Assembly: GCF_000214215.1 (NCBI RefSeq)
Contig: NC_015559.1
Span: 806,001-870,000 of the forward strand
DNA from: Marinomonas posidonica IVIA-Po-181
GTDB taxonomy: Bacteria; Pseudomonadota; Gammaproteobacteria; Pseudomonadales; Marinomonadaceae
DNA length: 64,000 nucleotides
Direction of reading: 5' to 3'
Numbering within the stretch: position 1 is the stretch's first letter; every line of letters starts with the position of its first letter. The notes under the pieces are model-generated. The model was not told the DNA's origin, did no database searches, and worked only from the letters and a program-made list of their open reading frames with translations. Of this stretch, positions 1 to 8,771 are shown one piece after another. The position numbers were made by a program, and so were the translations under genes.

Positions 1-496
1 GACCTCTGACATGGAGCTGAAGGCGACGGTAAGGCTTTAATCTTTGATGAAGGCGCTTTGTTTCCTGTTCTAAAATGCTATTACCTGATTGCTCATAAAT
101 GATCATATGAAACACTTCATTCGCATAATAGTAGGTGTCGGCTTCTCCTGCGAGCATAGCCGCCTTGCATTTGTTATTGGCTTCTTTTAATTGCGTTAAC
201 GCTTCGTCAGATATTCTTAAAGCCGCCAGTCTCCCACAGGCCGCTTCCAGTTCAGCCATGACTTCAAAGAGTTCAATCAATTCTACTGGGCTGTGTCTGC
301 GAACGAATACACCTCTTCTGTGGATTTGTTCCACAAGGCCTGATTTACTCAGTTTTTGTAGGGCTTCACGAATGGGCGTTCGAGATACCCCAAACTGCGT
401 TGCGAGATTAACTTCATTGAGCCTTTCTCCCACTTGGTAATCCCCACGTAGGATAGATTCTTCTAATGCACTGGCAATGATGTCTGAATTTTTCAT
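1..496 (-). CDS. GntR/FCD-family transcriptional regulator (MatR/GtrA-like), 3' end outside window
   Basis: The reverse strand reads open from an ATG at 496 to the window edge, about 165 codons, so the C-terminus is missing. The N-terminus has a winged helix-turn-helix with the GntR recognition block FGVSRTPIREALQKL, followed by the start of an all-helical FCD domain (ELFEVMAELEAACGRLA, then NEVFHMIIYEQSGN with candidate metal/ligand residues). FCD-type GntR proteins usually repress catabolic operons until a small carboxylate binds. It is divergent from the malonate operon, 196 bases away, the position of MatR or GtrA next to mat genes in rhizobia. I infer that it controls matPQMAB with malonate or malonyl-CoA as effector. 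Family assignment is firm; the ligand is inferred from context only. Confidence 0.88.
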   Translation of the reverse strand, partial: MKNSDIIASALEESILRGDYQVGERLNEVNLATQFGVSRTPIREALQKLSKSGLVEQIHRRGVFVRRHSPVELIELFEVMAELEAACGRLAALRISDEALTQLKEANNKCKAAMLAGEADTYYYANEVFHMIIYEQSGNSILEQETKRLHQRLKPYRRLQLHVRG

Positions 497-532
497 GGAA
501 TTAAGTGTATCACAATGATTAAGGATACGAAT

Positions 533-592
533 AAATTGTATACAAGAATGCATTTTTGTGTATTCTTATAACTTATCTGTATTATAAATGAA
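533..592. promoter_or_regulatory. Probable operator and promoter of the malonate operon
   Basis: A perfect 10-bp palindrome TTGTATACAA lies at 536-545. A second imperfect dyad, GAATGCA (547-553) with TGTATTC (559-565), follows. A plausible sigma70 promoter overlaps: TTGTGT at 556-561, 18 bases, TATTAT at 580-585, reading toward the TRAP genes. From memory, the published Rhizobium MatR site is a TCTTGTA/TACACGA inverted repeat, which this resembles closely. Repression by the adjacent GntR protein is an inference. Confidence 0.5.
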
Positions 593-692
593 CAGTGGGG
601 GCTTATGATGTTTGCGCATTCACCCACTCTTCAAACATATAATGTAGTGGGCAATTCTCTAAAATAAAAATAAAACAGTTGGAGAGAAAATA

Positions 693-1679
693 ATGAAAAC
701 AATCCTTTCAAAAAGCCTTATTGCTATGACCATTCTAGGCAGTAGTGCTCTCGCCAGTGCTGAAGAGTTAAGACTCTCTCATCAGTGGTCAAATAAAGAT
801 ATTCGCCATCAGGTAGCACAGATGGTTGCTGATGAGGTGAAAGCCGCTAATGTGGATTTGAGCATTAAAATTTTCGGCTCAAAATCTTTATTTAAACCTC
901 GCGAACAATATCGTCCTGTTAGTCGTGGACAATTAGATATGACCTTGGTTCCTCTTAGTTATGCCGGTGGTCAACAACCCTCTTATAATCTGACATTAAT
1001 GCCTGGCTTAGTAAAAAATCATGATCATGCTGCCCGTTTGAGTCGTTCGCTCTTTATGAAAGAGATTGAGAAAAAAATGGCCGAAGACGATGTCATGGTG
1101 CTGGTTCATGGTTATTTGGCTGGGGGCTTTGTTGGCAAAGACAGATGTATTACCAAACCCGCTGATGTGAAAGGTTTGCAAATGCGGGCGGCGGGCAAGT
1201 CGTTTGAGCAAATGTTAGCAGGGGCCGGCGCTTCTATTGCGTCTATGGCGTCGTCTGAAATATATAATGCTATGCAAACTGGTGTTCTTAATGGTGCGAA
1301 TACTTCTTCCTCTTCGTTCGTCTCGTATCGAATATATGAACAAGCCAAGTGCTATACACCTGCAGCAGAGGTTGCACTTTGGTTTATGTATCAACCCCTA
1401 TTAATGAACAAAACCACATTTGAAGATTTAGACAGTGATCAACAAGCGGCTTTATTGGCGGCATCGGAAAAAGCTCAAGATTTTTATTTGCTTGAAGCGA
1501 AAAAACAAGATGCAGTTTCGGCTGAAGTCTTTCGCGAAGCAGGAGTGGAAGTCGTTGAAATGACGCCCGAAGATTTCACCGAGTGGCGAGAGCTTGCAAA
1601 AGGAACATCGTACAAAAAGTTTGCTGAGGATGTTCCAGGTGGCCAAGCATTACTTGATTTAGCATTGGCTGTTGAGTAG
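693..1679 (+). CDS. matP: TRAP transporter DctP-type solute-binding protein, probably malonate
   Basis: A 328-residue periplasmic binding protein of the DctP family, the high-affinity receptor of a tripartite ATP-independent periplasmic transporter. A Sec signal peptide is clear: MKTILSK, a hydrophobic core, then a cleavage site ASA|EE after residue 23. Arg165 in the block LQMRAAG matches the conserved arginine that salt-bridges a carboxylate ligand in this family. GGAG sits about 9 bases before the ATG. It is the first gene of matP-Q-M-A-B. Since malonyl-CoA decarboxylase and malonyl-CoA synthetase follow in the same operon, malonate is the likely substrate, as for the Sinorhizobium MatPQM system. 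Other C3-C4 dicarboxylates cannot be excluded. Confidence 0.85.
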   Translation: MKTILSKSLIAMTILGSSALASAEELRLSHQWSNKDIRHQVAQMVADEVKAANVDLSIKIFGSKSLFKPREQYRPVSRGQLDMTLVPLSYAGGQQPSYNLTLMPGLVKNHDHAARLSRSLFMKEIEKKMAEDDVMVLVHGYLAGGFVGKDRCITKPADVKGLQMRAAGKSFEQMLAGAGASIASMASSEIYNAMQTGVLNGANTSSSSFVSYRIYEQAKCYTPAAEVALWFMYQPLLMNKTTFEDLDSDQQAALLAASEKAQDFYLLEAKKQDAVSAEVFREAGVEVVEMTPEDFTEWRELAKGTSYKKFAEDVPGGQALLDLALAVE

Positions 1680-1689
1680 GGATTAAAAC

Positions 1690-2241
1690 ATGACGGGATT
1701 AAATCGACAGACTATTGGTAGTCAAGGGATACAGCATAAATTTATTTATATTGTATCTTGGCTCTCTACTTTATCTGGTTGGTTAGCGGCGCTGATGATA
1801 GTGAGCGCTGTCGGGATTACTTGTCAGATGATTTATGTACGAGCCGTGCTTAACCTTTCCACTATTTGGCAAACAGAAGCGGTTGTCTATCTGATGATAT
1901 CGGCTACTTTGATGGGGTTGTCTTATGTGCAGAGGCTTCGAGGGCATGTGAATGTCGATCTAATCCCTATTCTGTTATCGGTTAGGATGCGAAAATACTT
2001 GTATTTTTTTACCCTTCTACTGTCAATCATGATAGTGCTTATTATGGTTGTTTATGCGTTTGAGCATTGGCATCTAGCCTATGAACGTAACTGGCGATCG
2101 GATAGTGTTTGGGGCGTTCGACTATGGATTCCTTATTTGGCATTGCCGGTTGGTTTTTTTCTATTGTTTCTTCAATTGTTCGCAGATTTTTTAGCGGTTG
2201 TTGTTGGTGAAGATACGCCTTTTGGCTTGGAGGATAAATAA
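1690..2241 (+). CDS. matQ: TRAP transporter small permease (DctQ type)
   Basis: A 183-residue membrane protein with four hydrophobic segments (about residues 28-50, 60-80, 99-121 and 145-170), the usual size and topology of a DctQ subunit. This subunit docks the large permease and the binding protein in the inner membrane. The block ATLMGLSYVQRLRGHVNVDLI is the characteristic DctQ region containing the conserved GHV/I-x-V-D motif. It starts 10 bases after matP. Its last base is the first base of the next start codon (TAATG), so translation of the two permease genes is probably coupled. Confidence 0.88.
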   Translation: MTGLNRQTIGSQGIQHKFIYIVSWLSTLSGWLAALMIVSAVGITCQMIYVRAVLNLSTIWQTEAVVYLMISATLMGLSYVQRLRGHVNVDLIPILLSVRMRKYLYFFTLLLSIMIVLIMVVYAFEHWHLAYERNWRSDSVWGVRLWIPYLALPVGFFLLFLQLFADFLAVVVGEDTPFGLEDK

Positions 2242-3557
2242 TGGATCCTCTAGCCTTAGGTGCAATTGTGGCTGTATTAACGATTTTAACATTATTTTCA
2301 GGTGTTTCTGTGGCCGTGGGCCTATTGATCGTGTCTGGAGGGTTCTTGCTGGTGTTTGATGGCATGCGTTCTTTAGAACTTCTGCCTGAAATATTTTTTG
2401 GTAAGCTGGATAGTTTCGCACTGTTGTCCATTCCTATGTTTATCATTATGGGCTCTTCGATTGCCTCTACTCGGGCAGGCGCTGATTTATATGAAGCGCT
2501 AGAGCGTTGGCTAACTCGCGTACCTGGTGGTTTGGTCATCTCAAACTTGGGGGCTTGTGCTTTATTTGCTGCCATGTCAGGTTCTTCTCCTGCAACCTGT
2601 GCGGCAATTGGTAAGATGGGCATTCCCGAAATGCGCAAACGAGGTTATCCAGATGGTGTTGCTGCGGGGTCCATCGCTGCAGGAGGGACCCTAGGTATTC
2701 TGATTCCTCCTTCTGTGACTATGATTGTTTATGGTATTGCGACAGAGACATCCATTGGACGACTATTCCTCGCTGGGGTTATGCCTGGTTTGATGTTGGT
2801 TGTTTTGTTTATGGTGTGGTCTTTGTATTCAACGTGGAAGTTTGGCAATAAAGAGTTACTCGCGACAGGGAGTTATAGCTGGCGCGAACGTTTTGAAATT
2901 TTACCCCGTGTTGTGCCATTTCTAGCGATTATCGCTGGGGTGTTGTATGCCATGTATGGTGGGGTGGCTACGCCGTCTGAAACGGCCGCTGTTGGTGCTT
3001 TATTATGCCTGCTTGTTGCGATGATAATTTATCGCTTATGGCATCCAAAGGCGCTATGGGTTGTGCTTCGAGATAGTACCCGTGAAAGTGTGATGATTTT
3101 ATTTATCATTGCAGCGGCAGGTGTTTTTAGCTACATGCTTTCTAGCCTGTTTATTACCCAGTCAATTGCAGAGTGGATAGGAACGTTAGAGGTCAATCGT
3201 TGGGTATTGATGATTGCGGTCAACATCTTTCTATTAATTGCTGGTTTCTTCCTGCCACCTGTTGCGGTTATTTTAATGTCCGCACCCATTTTGTTACCGA
3301 TTATCACGTCTGCTGGTTTTGATCCTATTTGGTTTGCTGTTGTGTTGACCATTAATATGGAAATAGGCCTGATTAGTCCGCCTGTGGGATTGAACTTGTA
3401 TGTTATAAATGGGATTGCCCCTGATATTTCTTTAAAAACAATTCTGTTGGGTTCTTTGCCTTATGTCGCCTGTATGGTGATCGCGATTGTTCTTTTGTGT
3501 TTGTTTCCTAGTATTGCGACTTGGTTGCCAGATATGGTGATGGGAGCACGTATATGA
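2241..3557 (+). CDS. matM: TRAP transporter large permease (DctM type)
   Basis: A 438-residue, strongly hydrophobic protein with about 12 membrane segments, the transport-catalysing DctM subunit of a sodium-driven TRAP system. Recognisable family blocks include GGTLGILIPPSVTMIVYGIATETSIGRLF in the first half and TINMEIGLISPPVGLNLYVINGIAP in the second, the two pseudo-symmetric proline- and glycine-rich hairpin regions. Length matches the family. It overlaps matQ by one base and matA by four (ATGA at 3554-3557), which argues for one transcript. The expected role is sodium-coupled malonate import together with MatP and MatQ. Confidence 0.9.
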   Translation: MDPLALGAIVAVLTILTLFSGVSVAVGLLIVSGGFLLVFDGMRSLELLPEIFFGKLDSFALLSIPMFIIMGSSIASTRAGADLYEALERWLTRVPGGLVISNLGACALFAAMSGSSPATCAAIGKMGIPEMRKRGYPDGVAAGSIAAGGTLGILIPPSVTMIVYGIATETSIGRLFLAGVMPGLMLVVLFMVWSLYSTWKFGNKELLATGSYSWRERFEILPRVVPFLAIIAGVLYAMYGGVATPSETAAVGALLCLLVAMIIYRLWHPKALWVVLRDSTRESVMILFIIAAAGVFSYMLSSLFITQSIAEWIGTLEVNRWVLMIAVNIFLLIAGFFLPPVAVILMSAPILLPIITSAGFDPIWFAVVLTINMEIGLISPPVGLNLYVINGIAPDISLKTILLGSLPYVACMVIAIVLLCLFPSIATWLPDMVMGARI

Positions 3558-4819
3558 GCATGATGATGGAGTTGTTAAGCCATATTTTTGATCGACGTTA
3601 TCGACCTCTCGCAAAAAATAAGACAGAGAGTGATAGCTCTATTATTGTTTTGGCGGATAATTTAATCGGCACGGCAGGTGAATCGTCAGGACTCACACTG
3701 GCCACGCAAATTCTTGATCGCTTTGAGACGCTAGAAGATGAAGATAAACTCTCCTTTTTTAATCATTTATCTAGCAACATGGATATTAACCCTGTTGATG
3801 TTGAAGGCGCGCTTGCGGATTACAAAGAGCAGCCATCTAAAAAAACCTACCTTCGTTATATGGAGTCCGTTGAGCCTAGACGACAAGAGTTGATTCGGCG
3901 TCTAAATCAAGTTGCAGGGGCGACGGGGAAGTTAGTAAATATGCGAGCCGACTTACTAAGATTGAAGGGGAAATCCGATGCGCTTGCCGCATTAGACTTG
4001 GATTTCCGTCATTTGTTTGTTTCATGGTTCAATCGTGGCTTTTTGGTATTGCGTCCGATTAATTGGGAAACCCCCGCTCATATACTAGAAAAGATCATTG
4101 CTTATGAGGCGGTTCACGCCATAGACAGTTGGGATGATTTGCGTCGGCGTATGCAGCCAGAAGATCGTTGCTGCTTTGCTTTTTTTCATTTATCTATGCC
4201 TGATGAACCGTTGATTTTCGTGGAAGTTGCTTTAACACATGGCATTGCAAATTCTGTTCAATCCGTTTTATCTGAAGATCGTGAAGAGATATTGATTAGT
4301 GAAGCAGATACGGCGGTTTTCTATTCTATTTCTAATTGTCAGCGAGGACTGAATAGTATTTCGTTTGGTAACTCTCTAATTAAACAGGTAGTGACTGACC
4401 TGTCTTCAAGATTTAGTAACCTGAAAAACTTTGTCACCTTATCGCCTATCCCTAGTTTGATGACATGGGCTCAGCAACAGAGCATTGATACAACATCTGA
4501 ACCCTTTAATGACATGAAGTCGTTGGCAGCCCATTATTTGCTTAATGAGAAAGGACAAAGTGGCAAGCCTCTCGACCCTGTTGCACGTTTCCATTTGGGT
4601 AATGGGGCCAAAATACATGCCATTCATAACGATGCTGATTTATCTGATAAAGGTATCAGGCAATCAGGAGGAGCCATGGTGAACTACCTTTATGAATTGA
4701 AAAATGTGTCAGAAAACCATGAGAAATTTGCCGCAACGGGATACATCTCGGCGATTCAAGATATTCATAAACTATGCGAGAACTTGTCTCCACTGTTAAG
4801 AGAAAAAAACAATGTCTAA
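3554..4819 (+). CDS. matA: Malonyl-CoA decarboxylase
   Basis: A 421-residue cytosolic enzyme converting malonyl-CoA to acetyl-CoA and CO2. I chose the ATG at 3554, which overlaps the matM stop as ATGA; an in-frame upstream start at 3521 would lie inside matM and adds an unrelated N-terminus. The N-terminal part is the helical MCD domain. The C-terminal GNAT-like catalytic domain has the family blocks FYSISNCQRGLNSISFGN, which holds the conserved catalytic serine region, then FVTLSPIPSL, then FHLGNGA...IRQSGGAMVNYLY near residues 345-382 with the conserved histidine. It carries out the second step of malonate catabolism, after MatB. It overlaps matB by eight bases. Confidence 0.93.
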   Translation: MSMMMELLSHIFDRRYRPLAKNKTESDSSIIVLADNLIGTAGESSGLTLATQILDRFETLEDEDKLSFFNHLSSNMDINPVDVEGALADYKEQPSKKTYLRYMESVEPRRQELIRRLNQVAGATGKLVNMRADLLRLKGKSDALAALDLDFRHLFVSWFNRGFLVLRPINWETPAHILEKIIAYEAVHAIDSWDDLRRRMQPEDRCCFAFFHLSMPDEPLIFVEVALTHGIANSVQSVLSEDREEILISEADTAVFYSISNCQRGLNSISFGNSLIKQVVTDLSSRFSNLKNFVTLSPIPSLMTWAQQQSIDTTSEPFNDMKSLAAHYLLNEKGQSGKPLDPVARFHLGNGAKIHAIHNDADLSDKGIRQSGGAMVNYLYELKNVSENHEKFAATGYISAIQDIHKLCENLSPLLREKNNV

Positions 4820-6329
4820 TCCACTTTATGATGGCTTATTTGCTGCCCATGAAGGAAAGCAAACGACCTTTATCTTCGATTCTTTAACGAAATCAGAAGT
4901 GTCTTATGATGCTTTTTTAAAGCAGGCATCACAATATGCCAATGCAATTACCCAACAAGGACTGCAGCCGGGTGATCGTCTCGCTGCACAAGTAGGTAAA
5001 TCGGTTTCAACACTCGCCTTGTATGCTGCGTGTGTTCAGGCTGGTGTGGTTTATTTGCCATTGAATACTGCTTATACACTAGCGGAAATCGATTATTTCG
5101 TAAAAGATTCGGGCGCGAAACTCTTAGTTTGTAAGCCTGAGTTGGCGGCGAGTATGGCGAATATGGCCAAGCAATATAACGCCATATTAATGACGCAGTC
5201 TGATGATGGGTTATCCGGTAGTCTGCCAGATGCCGCTCGGAGCTTACCAATAGAATTTACCACAGTAGATCGTGTTAATGATGATATAGCGTCGTTTCTT
5301 TATACCTCTGGTACGACTGGGCGCTCTAAAGGCGCTATGTTAACTCAAAATAACCTGTTATCGAATAGTGAGACCTTGAAGGAAGCATGGGAATTTACAG
5401 AAGAAGATGTGTTGCTGCATGCTTTGCCGATATTCCATATTCATGGACTGTTTGTGGCAGTCAATGTGGCGTTAAAATCTGGCGCAAAAATCATTCTCGA
5501 ACCTAGCTTTAATCTTGATCGAGTTATTGAGTTATTGCCTAACGTGACTAGCTTGATGGGGGTACCAACTTTTTATACGCGACTGTTGAATGATGAACGC
5601 TTTAATCGTGCGTTGACACAGCATATGCGTTTATTTATCTCCGGATCTGCTCCCTTATTGTCTGAGACGCATGTACAGTTTGAACAACGTACTGGCCACC
5701 GTATTTTAGAACGGTATGGCATGACAGAAACCAACATGAATACCTCTAACCCTTATCGTGGTGAGCGCCGTGCTGGAACGGTTGGCTTCCCTTTGCCCAA
5801 TGTGGAGTTAAAGATTACCGATCCTGTTACGGGAGATACTTTGCCAACGGGAGAGATAGGGCAAATTGAAGTCCGTGGTCCCAATGTTTTTAAAGGCTAT
5901 TGGAATATGCCAGAAAAAACGGCCGAAGAATTACGTTCGAACGGATACTTTATTACCGGGGATCTGGGTACGATTGATGAAGAGGGTTATGTCAGTATCG
6001 TGGGGCGAAATAAGGATCTTATTATATCGGGCGGTTATAATATTTACCCCAAAGAGATTGAGCTCATACTGGATGAGCAGCCAGGGGTCGTCGAGAGTGC
6101 CATTATTGGTGTTCCTCATCCAGACTTTGGAGAAACTGTGGTTGGTGTGTTGGTGGCCGATGAAAAACTTGTGGATCTTGATAAGATTCAGCTTGCGGTG
6201 AAGGATGCCCTAGCAAGGTTTAAACACCCTCGTCAGCTTGTTGTTATTGATGCTTTACCAAGAAATACCATGGGGAAAGTTCAAAAAAATATATTGCGTG
6301 AAACATACAAAGGACTTTTTACCCATTGA
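4812..6329 (+). CDS. matB: Malonyl-CoA synthetase (malonate-CoA ligase)
   Basis: A 505-residue acyl-CoA synthetase of the ANL adenylating superfamily, expected to make malonyl-CoA from malonate, ATP and CoA. Visible core motifs are the P-loop LYTSGTTGRSKGAM, the YGMTE motif, the hinge region GRNKDLIISGGYNIYPKEIE and the C-terminal NTMGKVQKN with the adenylation lysine. Length matches MatB. Placement directly after malonyl-CoA decarboxylase and a TRAP carboxylate transporter, with an eight-base overlap, strongly favours malonate over acetate or fatty acids as substrate. It is the last gene of the operon; a terminator-like hairpin lies at 6576-6599. Confidence 0.93.
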   Translation: MSNPLYDGLFAAHEGKQTTFIFDSLTKSEVSYDAFLKQASQYANAITQQGLQPGDRLAAQVGKSVSTLALYAACVQAGVVYLPLNTAYTLAEIDYFVKDSGAKLLVCKPELAASMANMAKQYNAILMTQSDDGLSGSLPDAARSLPIEFTTVDRVNDDIASFLYTSGTTGRSKGAMLTQNNLLSNSETLKEAWEFTEEDVLLHALPIFHIHGLFVAVNVALKSGAKIILEPSFNLDRVIELLPNVTSLMGVPTFYTRLLNDERFNRALTQHMRLFISGSAPLLSETHVQFEQRTGHRILERYGMTETNMNTSNPYRGERRAGTVGFPLPNVELKITDPVTGDTLPTGEIGQIEVRGPNVFKGYWNMPEKTAEELRSNGYFITGDLGTIDEEGYVSIVGRNKDLIISGGYNIYPKEIELILDEQPGVVESAIIGVPHPDFGETVVGVLVADEKLVDLDKIQLAVKDALARFKHPRQLVVIDALPRNTMGKVQKNILRETYKGLFTH

Positions 6330-6358
6330 TACTCTTTGTCTTATGAGTTTGATTGGAT

Positions 6359-6401
6359 TCTGTGTAGAAAGTGTCTGTGTAGAAAGTGTCTGTGTGGGAA
6401 A
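6359..6401. repeat. Short tandem repeat, 15-bp unit, 2.9 copies
   Basis: Two identical copies of TCTGTGTAGAAAGTG (6359-6373 and 6374-6388) are followed by a degenerate third copy TCTGTGTGGGAAA (6389-6401). It lies 30 bases after matB in the gap between two convergent operons. No function is evident; slippage during replication is the simplest origin. A run of eight G lies further along at 6487-6494. Confidence 0.85.
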
Positions 6402-6575
6402 AATGTAGAATCTAACTTTGCTCCGATACACTAAAAAAAAGATACACTCATTGGCTGAACAAACCATTGATTGGGATCTCATATCAGGGGGGGGATGATA
6501 CGCTGGATGAGGTGTTAACCCTGATAATATTCAGGTACTTTGTGGTGTTAAAGTGTGTAACAATTTAATATTAAG

Positions 6576-6599
6576 GCAAGCCCCTTGGTTTGCATTTTT
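6576..6599 (+). terminator. Probable intrinsic terminator of the malonate operon
   Basis: GCAAGCC (6576-6582) pairs with GGTTTGC (6587-6593), including one G-U pair, across a CCTT loop. ATTTTTA follows. It lies 247 bases after matB and just before the convergent BY-kinase stop. Confidence 0.55.
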
Positions 6600-6622
6600 A
6601 ATGGTTTAGACTCGATGAGAAT

Positions 6623-8770
6623 CTAAGCTATTTTTTCTTGAATGTATTTATTGTAGTGTTTTTTCTGAGATGAAAAATTTATCTTAGTTAAAATAGTCCC
6701 CAATATATCCACTTTAAGCATTTCAAAATTATTGATTATTTCAATTAATTCTTTCTTTCTAGTATGACCCGATTTCACGATAATAATTAACCCATCGGAT
6801 AGTTTTGATACACTTTCTGCATCGGAAAAAATTTGAGCGGGAGGTGTTTCGATAATGATTCTGTCATAGTATTTACTGAGATGATCTAAGGACTGTTTCA
6901 TCATTGGCGATGAAAGTAAGTAATTTGGATGGTCTAAAAAGTTTCCAACGCCTAATACATCAAATCCCTCTTTATAGTTTTTCGTGATCGCTTGAGAAAA
7001 TTTAGACTTTTTCATAATGATGTCAGATAGGCCTGGTTTACCTTTAGGGATGTTGAGAATGCTTGTAATAGATTGTCTTCTAAAATCAATATCAATAAGC
7101 AGTGTCTTTTCGACCTCAGATAAAGCTTTAGCGAGGTGTAAAGCCGTTGTTGACTTTCCTTCTTTTGCATTGGTAGACGCAATGGATATGATTTTTTTAT
7201 CTTTATGAATAGACCTAAGCTGAGTTCTTAGTCGATATAGAGATTCTAAATAGATTTTATCTGTTGAAAACTGAAAAGAGTCGGAAGTATTGAGTGAAGA
7301 CGGGGTTTTCGGTAATGCTGTTAATACAGCAAGATTTGTTATATTTTCTAAGGATGATTTATTATAGATTTTTTGATCTAGTAGCCCTAATAAAAGACTA
7401 AAGAATAAACTGATAATTCCCCCGACTAATAGAGTTAACATTGATTTAATATATCGATTATTGTTCTTTTTGACGTCTATTAGTAAAGCGTAATCAAGCA
7501 CTCTGGCGACTTCACTTTTTATTTTGCTGATGCTTTGACTTTCTTGGAATCGCTTTAACGTCATGTTGTAAAGGTTACGATAGCTTTCGACTTCTCTTAG
7601 TTTATCAAGATAAATGTCTTCTGATTGGTTTAGTTTTTTTAATTCTAGTTTTATTTCAGTTAGTGATTGTTGTAACGTTTTTAGTTTTTTCTTTTCAACC
7701 TCAAATATTGATTTTTTTATATTTAACTGATTTTCTATTTGGGTTTTTAGTTTATTTTTTTCATTTTCTAGATTTTTATTAAGAATTTTGTAGTTAGGGT
7801 GCTTTGGACCATATTTAAAACTTGCTTCGAGTAGTTTGGTTTCAGAAGATGAAATTAACCCTTTGGTTCTTTCTATTTCATTTGTTGTATTAATTAACGG
7901 AGAGTCTAAAATGATATTGGTATCTTTTGTTTCTTTTATTTTTTTAAAATAGACTTCTTCAATATTTAATTTTTCTTTTAGTCTTTTTATGTCATGAGAC
8001 AATGTGTTAAGTTCATCTTCTTTCAATCCCATCATTATTTTTATGTTTGGAGAGTCATTACTTCCTGATAAGCTTTTAAGTTCGCTCTCTGAGCGTAATA
8101 TGTCATTTTTTATATTTCTCAGTTCGCCAGATAGCCAATTTAGAGTTTTTTCTTCACTTAGATCAACTTCCCTATCCTTATACTGAATATAGGTGTTGGC
8201 TATCGTGTTTACAATATTTTTTGATAGCTCGGCATTATAAGAAGTGATTGAAATCGTAATGAATCCCCCAGACTCTGAATAGGAAATGGAGAGCATGCCT
8301 TGGAGTTTTTTTGTCGTACGTATTTCAATATAGTCTTCTTTTATCTCATTGATACTAATTGATTTATTGAATTTTGATAAAACTGAATTAATACTTGAAA
8401 GCGTTGTTTTAATGTAATCTGGAATGTGGTTTTTTTGCTTTTCTTCCAGAATGTCTTTGTTCAATTTTAATACATCAACAACATTAGACAGTAAGTTTCG
8501 AGATTTTATGAGTTCCAGTTCAGAACCGAAACTATTGGATCGACCTACACCAAAAGAAAGTTCATCAAGAATCGAACCTCCATTTTTTTTGTTTAGATTG
8601 ACTTGAATATTAACTGAAGATGTGTAGGTTTCAGGTGTCTCATAATATATGTATGAGGAAATGAATGATGTTATAAGGATAAGGATGAAGAACATCCATT
8701 TTTTATTATTTATGATAGAGAAGATTTCTAATAAATTAATCTCATCATTGTTTATGCCTTGTTCTCTCAT
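6623..8770 (-). CDS. Wzc/GumC-like polysaccharide co-polymerase with BY-kinase domain
   Basis: A 715-residue inner-membrane protein. Order: N-terminal Wzz domain with a membrane segment near 29-48; a long coiled coil (about 200-430); a second membrane segment near 448-470; then a cytoplasmic bacterial tyrosine kinase domain. The kinase shows Walker A SIASTNAKEGKST, Walker A' LLIDIDFRR and Walker B RIIIETPPA. These proteins control polymerisation and export of extracellular or capsular polysaccharide by cycles of tyrosine phosphorylation. The C-terminal tyrosine cluster is poor, only two tyrosines in KKHYNKYIQEKIA, against the five to seven usual in Wzc. It is the last gene of a three-gene minus-strand unit, one base after the OPX gene. 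The region is markedly AT-rich. Confidence 0.88.
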   Translation of the reverse strand: MREQGINNDEINLLEIFSIINNKKWMFFILILITSFISSYIYYETPETYTSSVNIQVNLNKKNGGSILDELSFGVGRSNSFGSELELIKSRNLLSNVVDVLKLNKDILEEKQKNHIPDYIKTTLSSINSVLSKFNKSISINEIKEDYIEIRTTKKLQGMLSISYSESGGFITISITSYNAELSKNIVNTIANTYIQYKDREVDLSEEKTLNWLSGELRNIKNDILRSESELKSLSGSNDSPNIKIMMGLKEDELNTLSHDIKRLKEKLNIEEVYFKKIKETKDTNIILDSPLINTTNEIERTKGLISSSETKLLEASFKYGPKHPNYKILNKNLENEKNKLKTQIENQLNIKKSIFEVEKKKLKTLQQSLTEIKLELKKLNQSEDIYLDKLREVESYRNLYNMTLKRFQESQSISKIKSEVARVLDYALLIDVKKNNNRYIKSMLTLLVGGIISLFFSLLLGLLDQKIYNKSSLENITNLAVLTALPKTPSSLNTSDSFQFSTDKIYLESLYRLRTQLRSIHKDKKIISIASTNAKEGKSTTALHLAKALSEVEKTLLIDIDFRRQSITSILNIPKGKPGLSDIIMKKSKFSQAITKNYKEGFDVLGVGNFLDHPNYLLSSPMMKQSLDHLSKYYDRIIIETPPAQIFSDAESVSKLSDGLIIIVKSGHTRKKELIEIINNFEMLKVDILGTILTKINFSSQKKHYNKYIQEKIA

Positions 8771-8771
8771 A

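Noticed and set aside
2042-2638. 198-residue open frame on the minus strand opposite the TRAP permease genes
   Set aside because: It lies wholly over matQ/matM, has no family-like motif or SD, and its composition is that of a reverse reading of hydrophobic codons.
6359-6401. Possible CRISPR-like repeat
   Set aside because: Direct tandem copies of 15 bases without spacers; not a CRISPR array.
6255-6482. 75-residue minus-strand frame crossing the 15-bp tandem repeat
   Set aside because: The repeat gives a short repeated peptide by chance; it overlaps the end of matB and has no SD.
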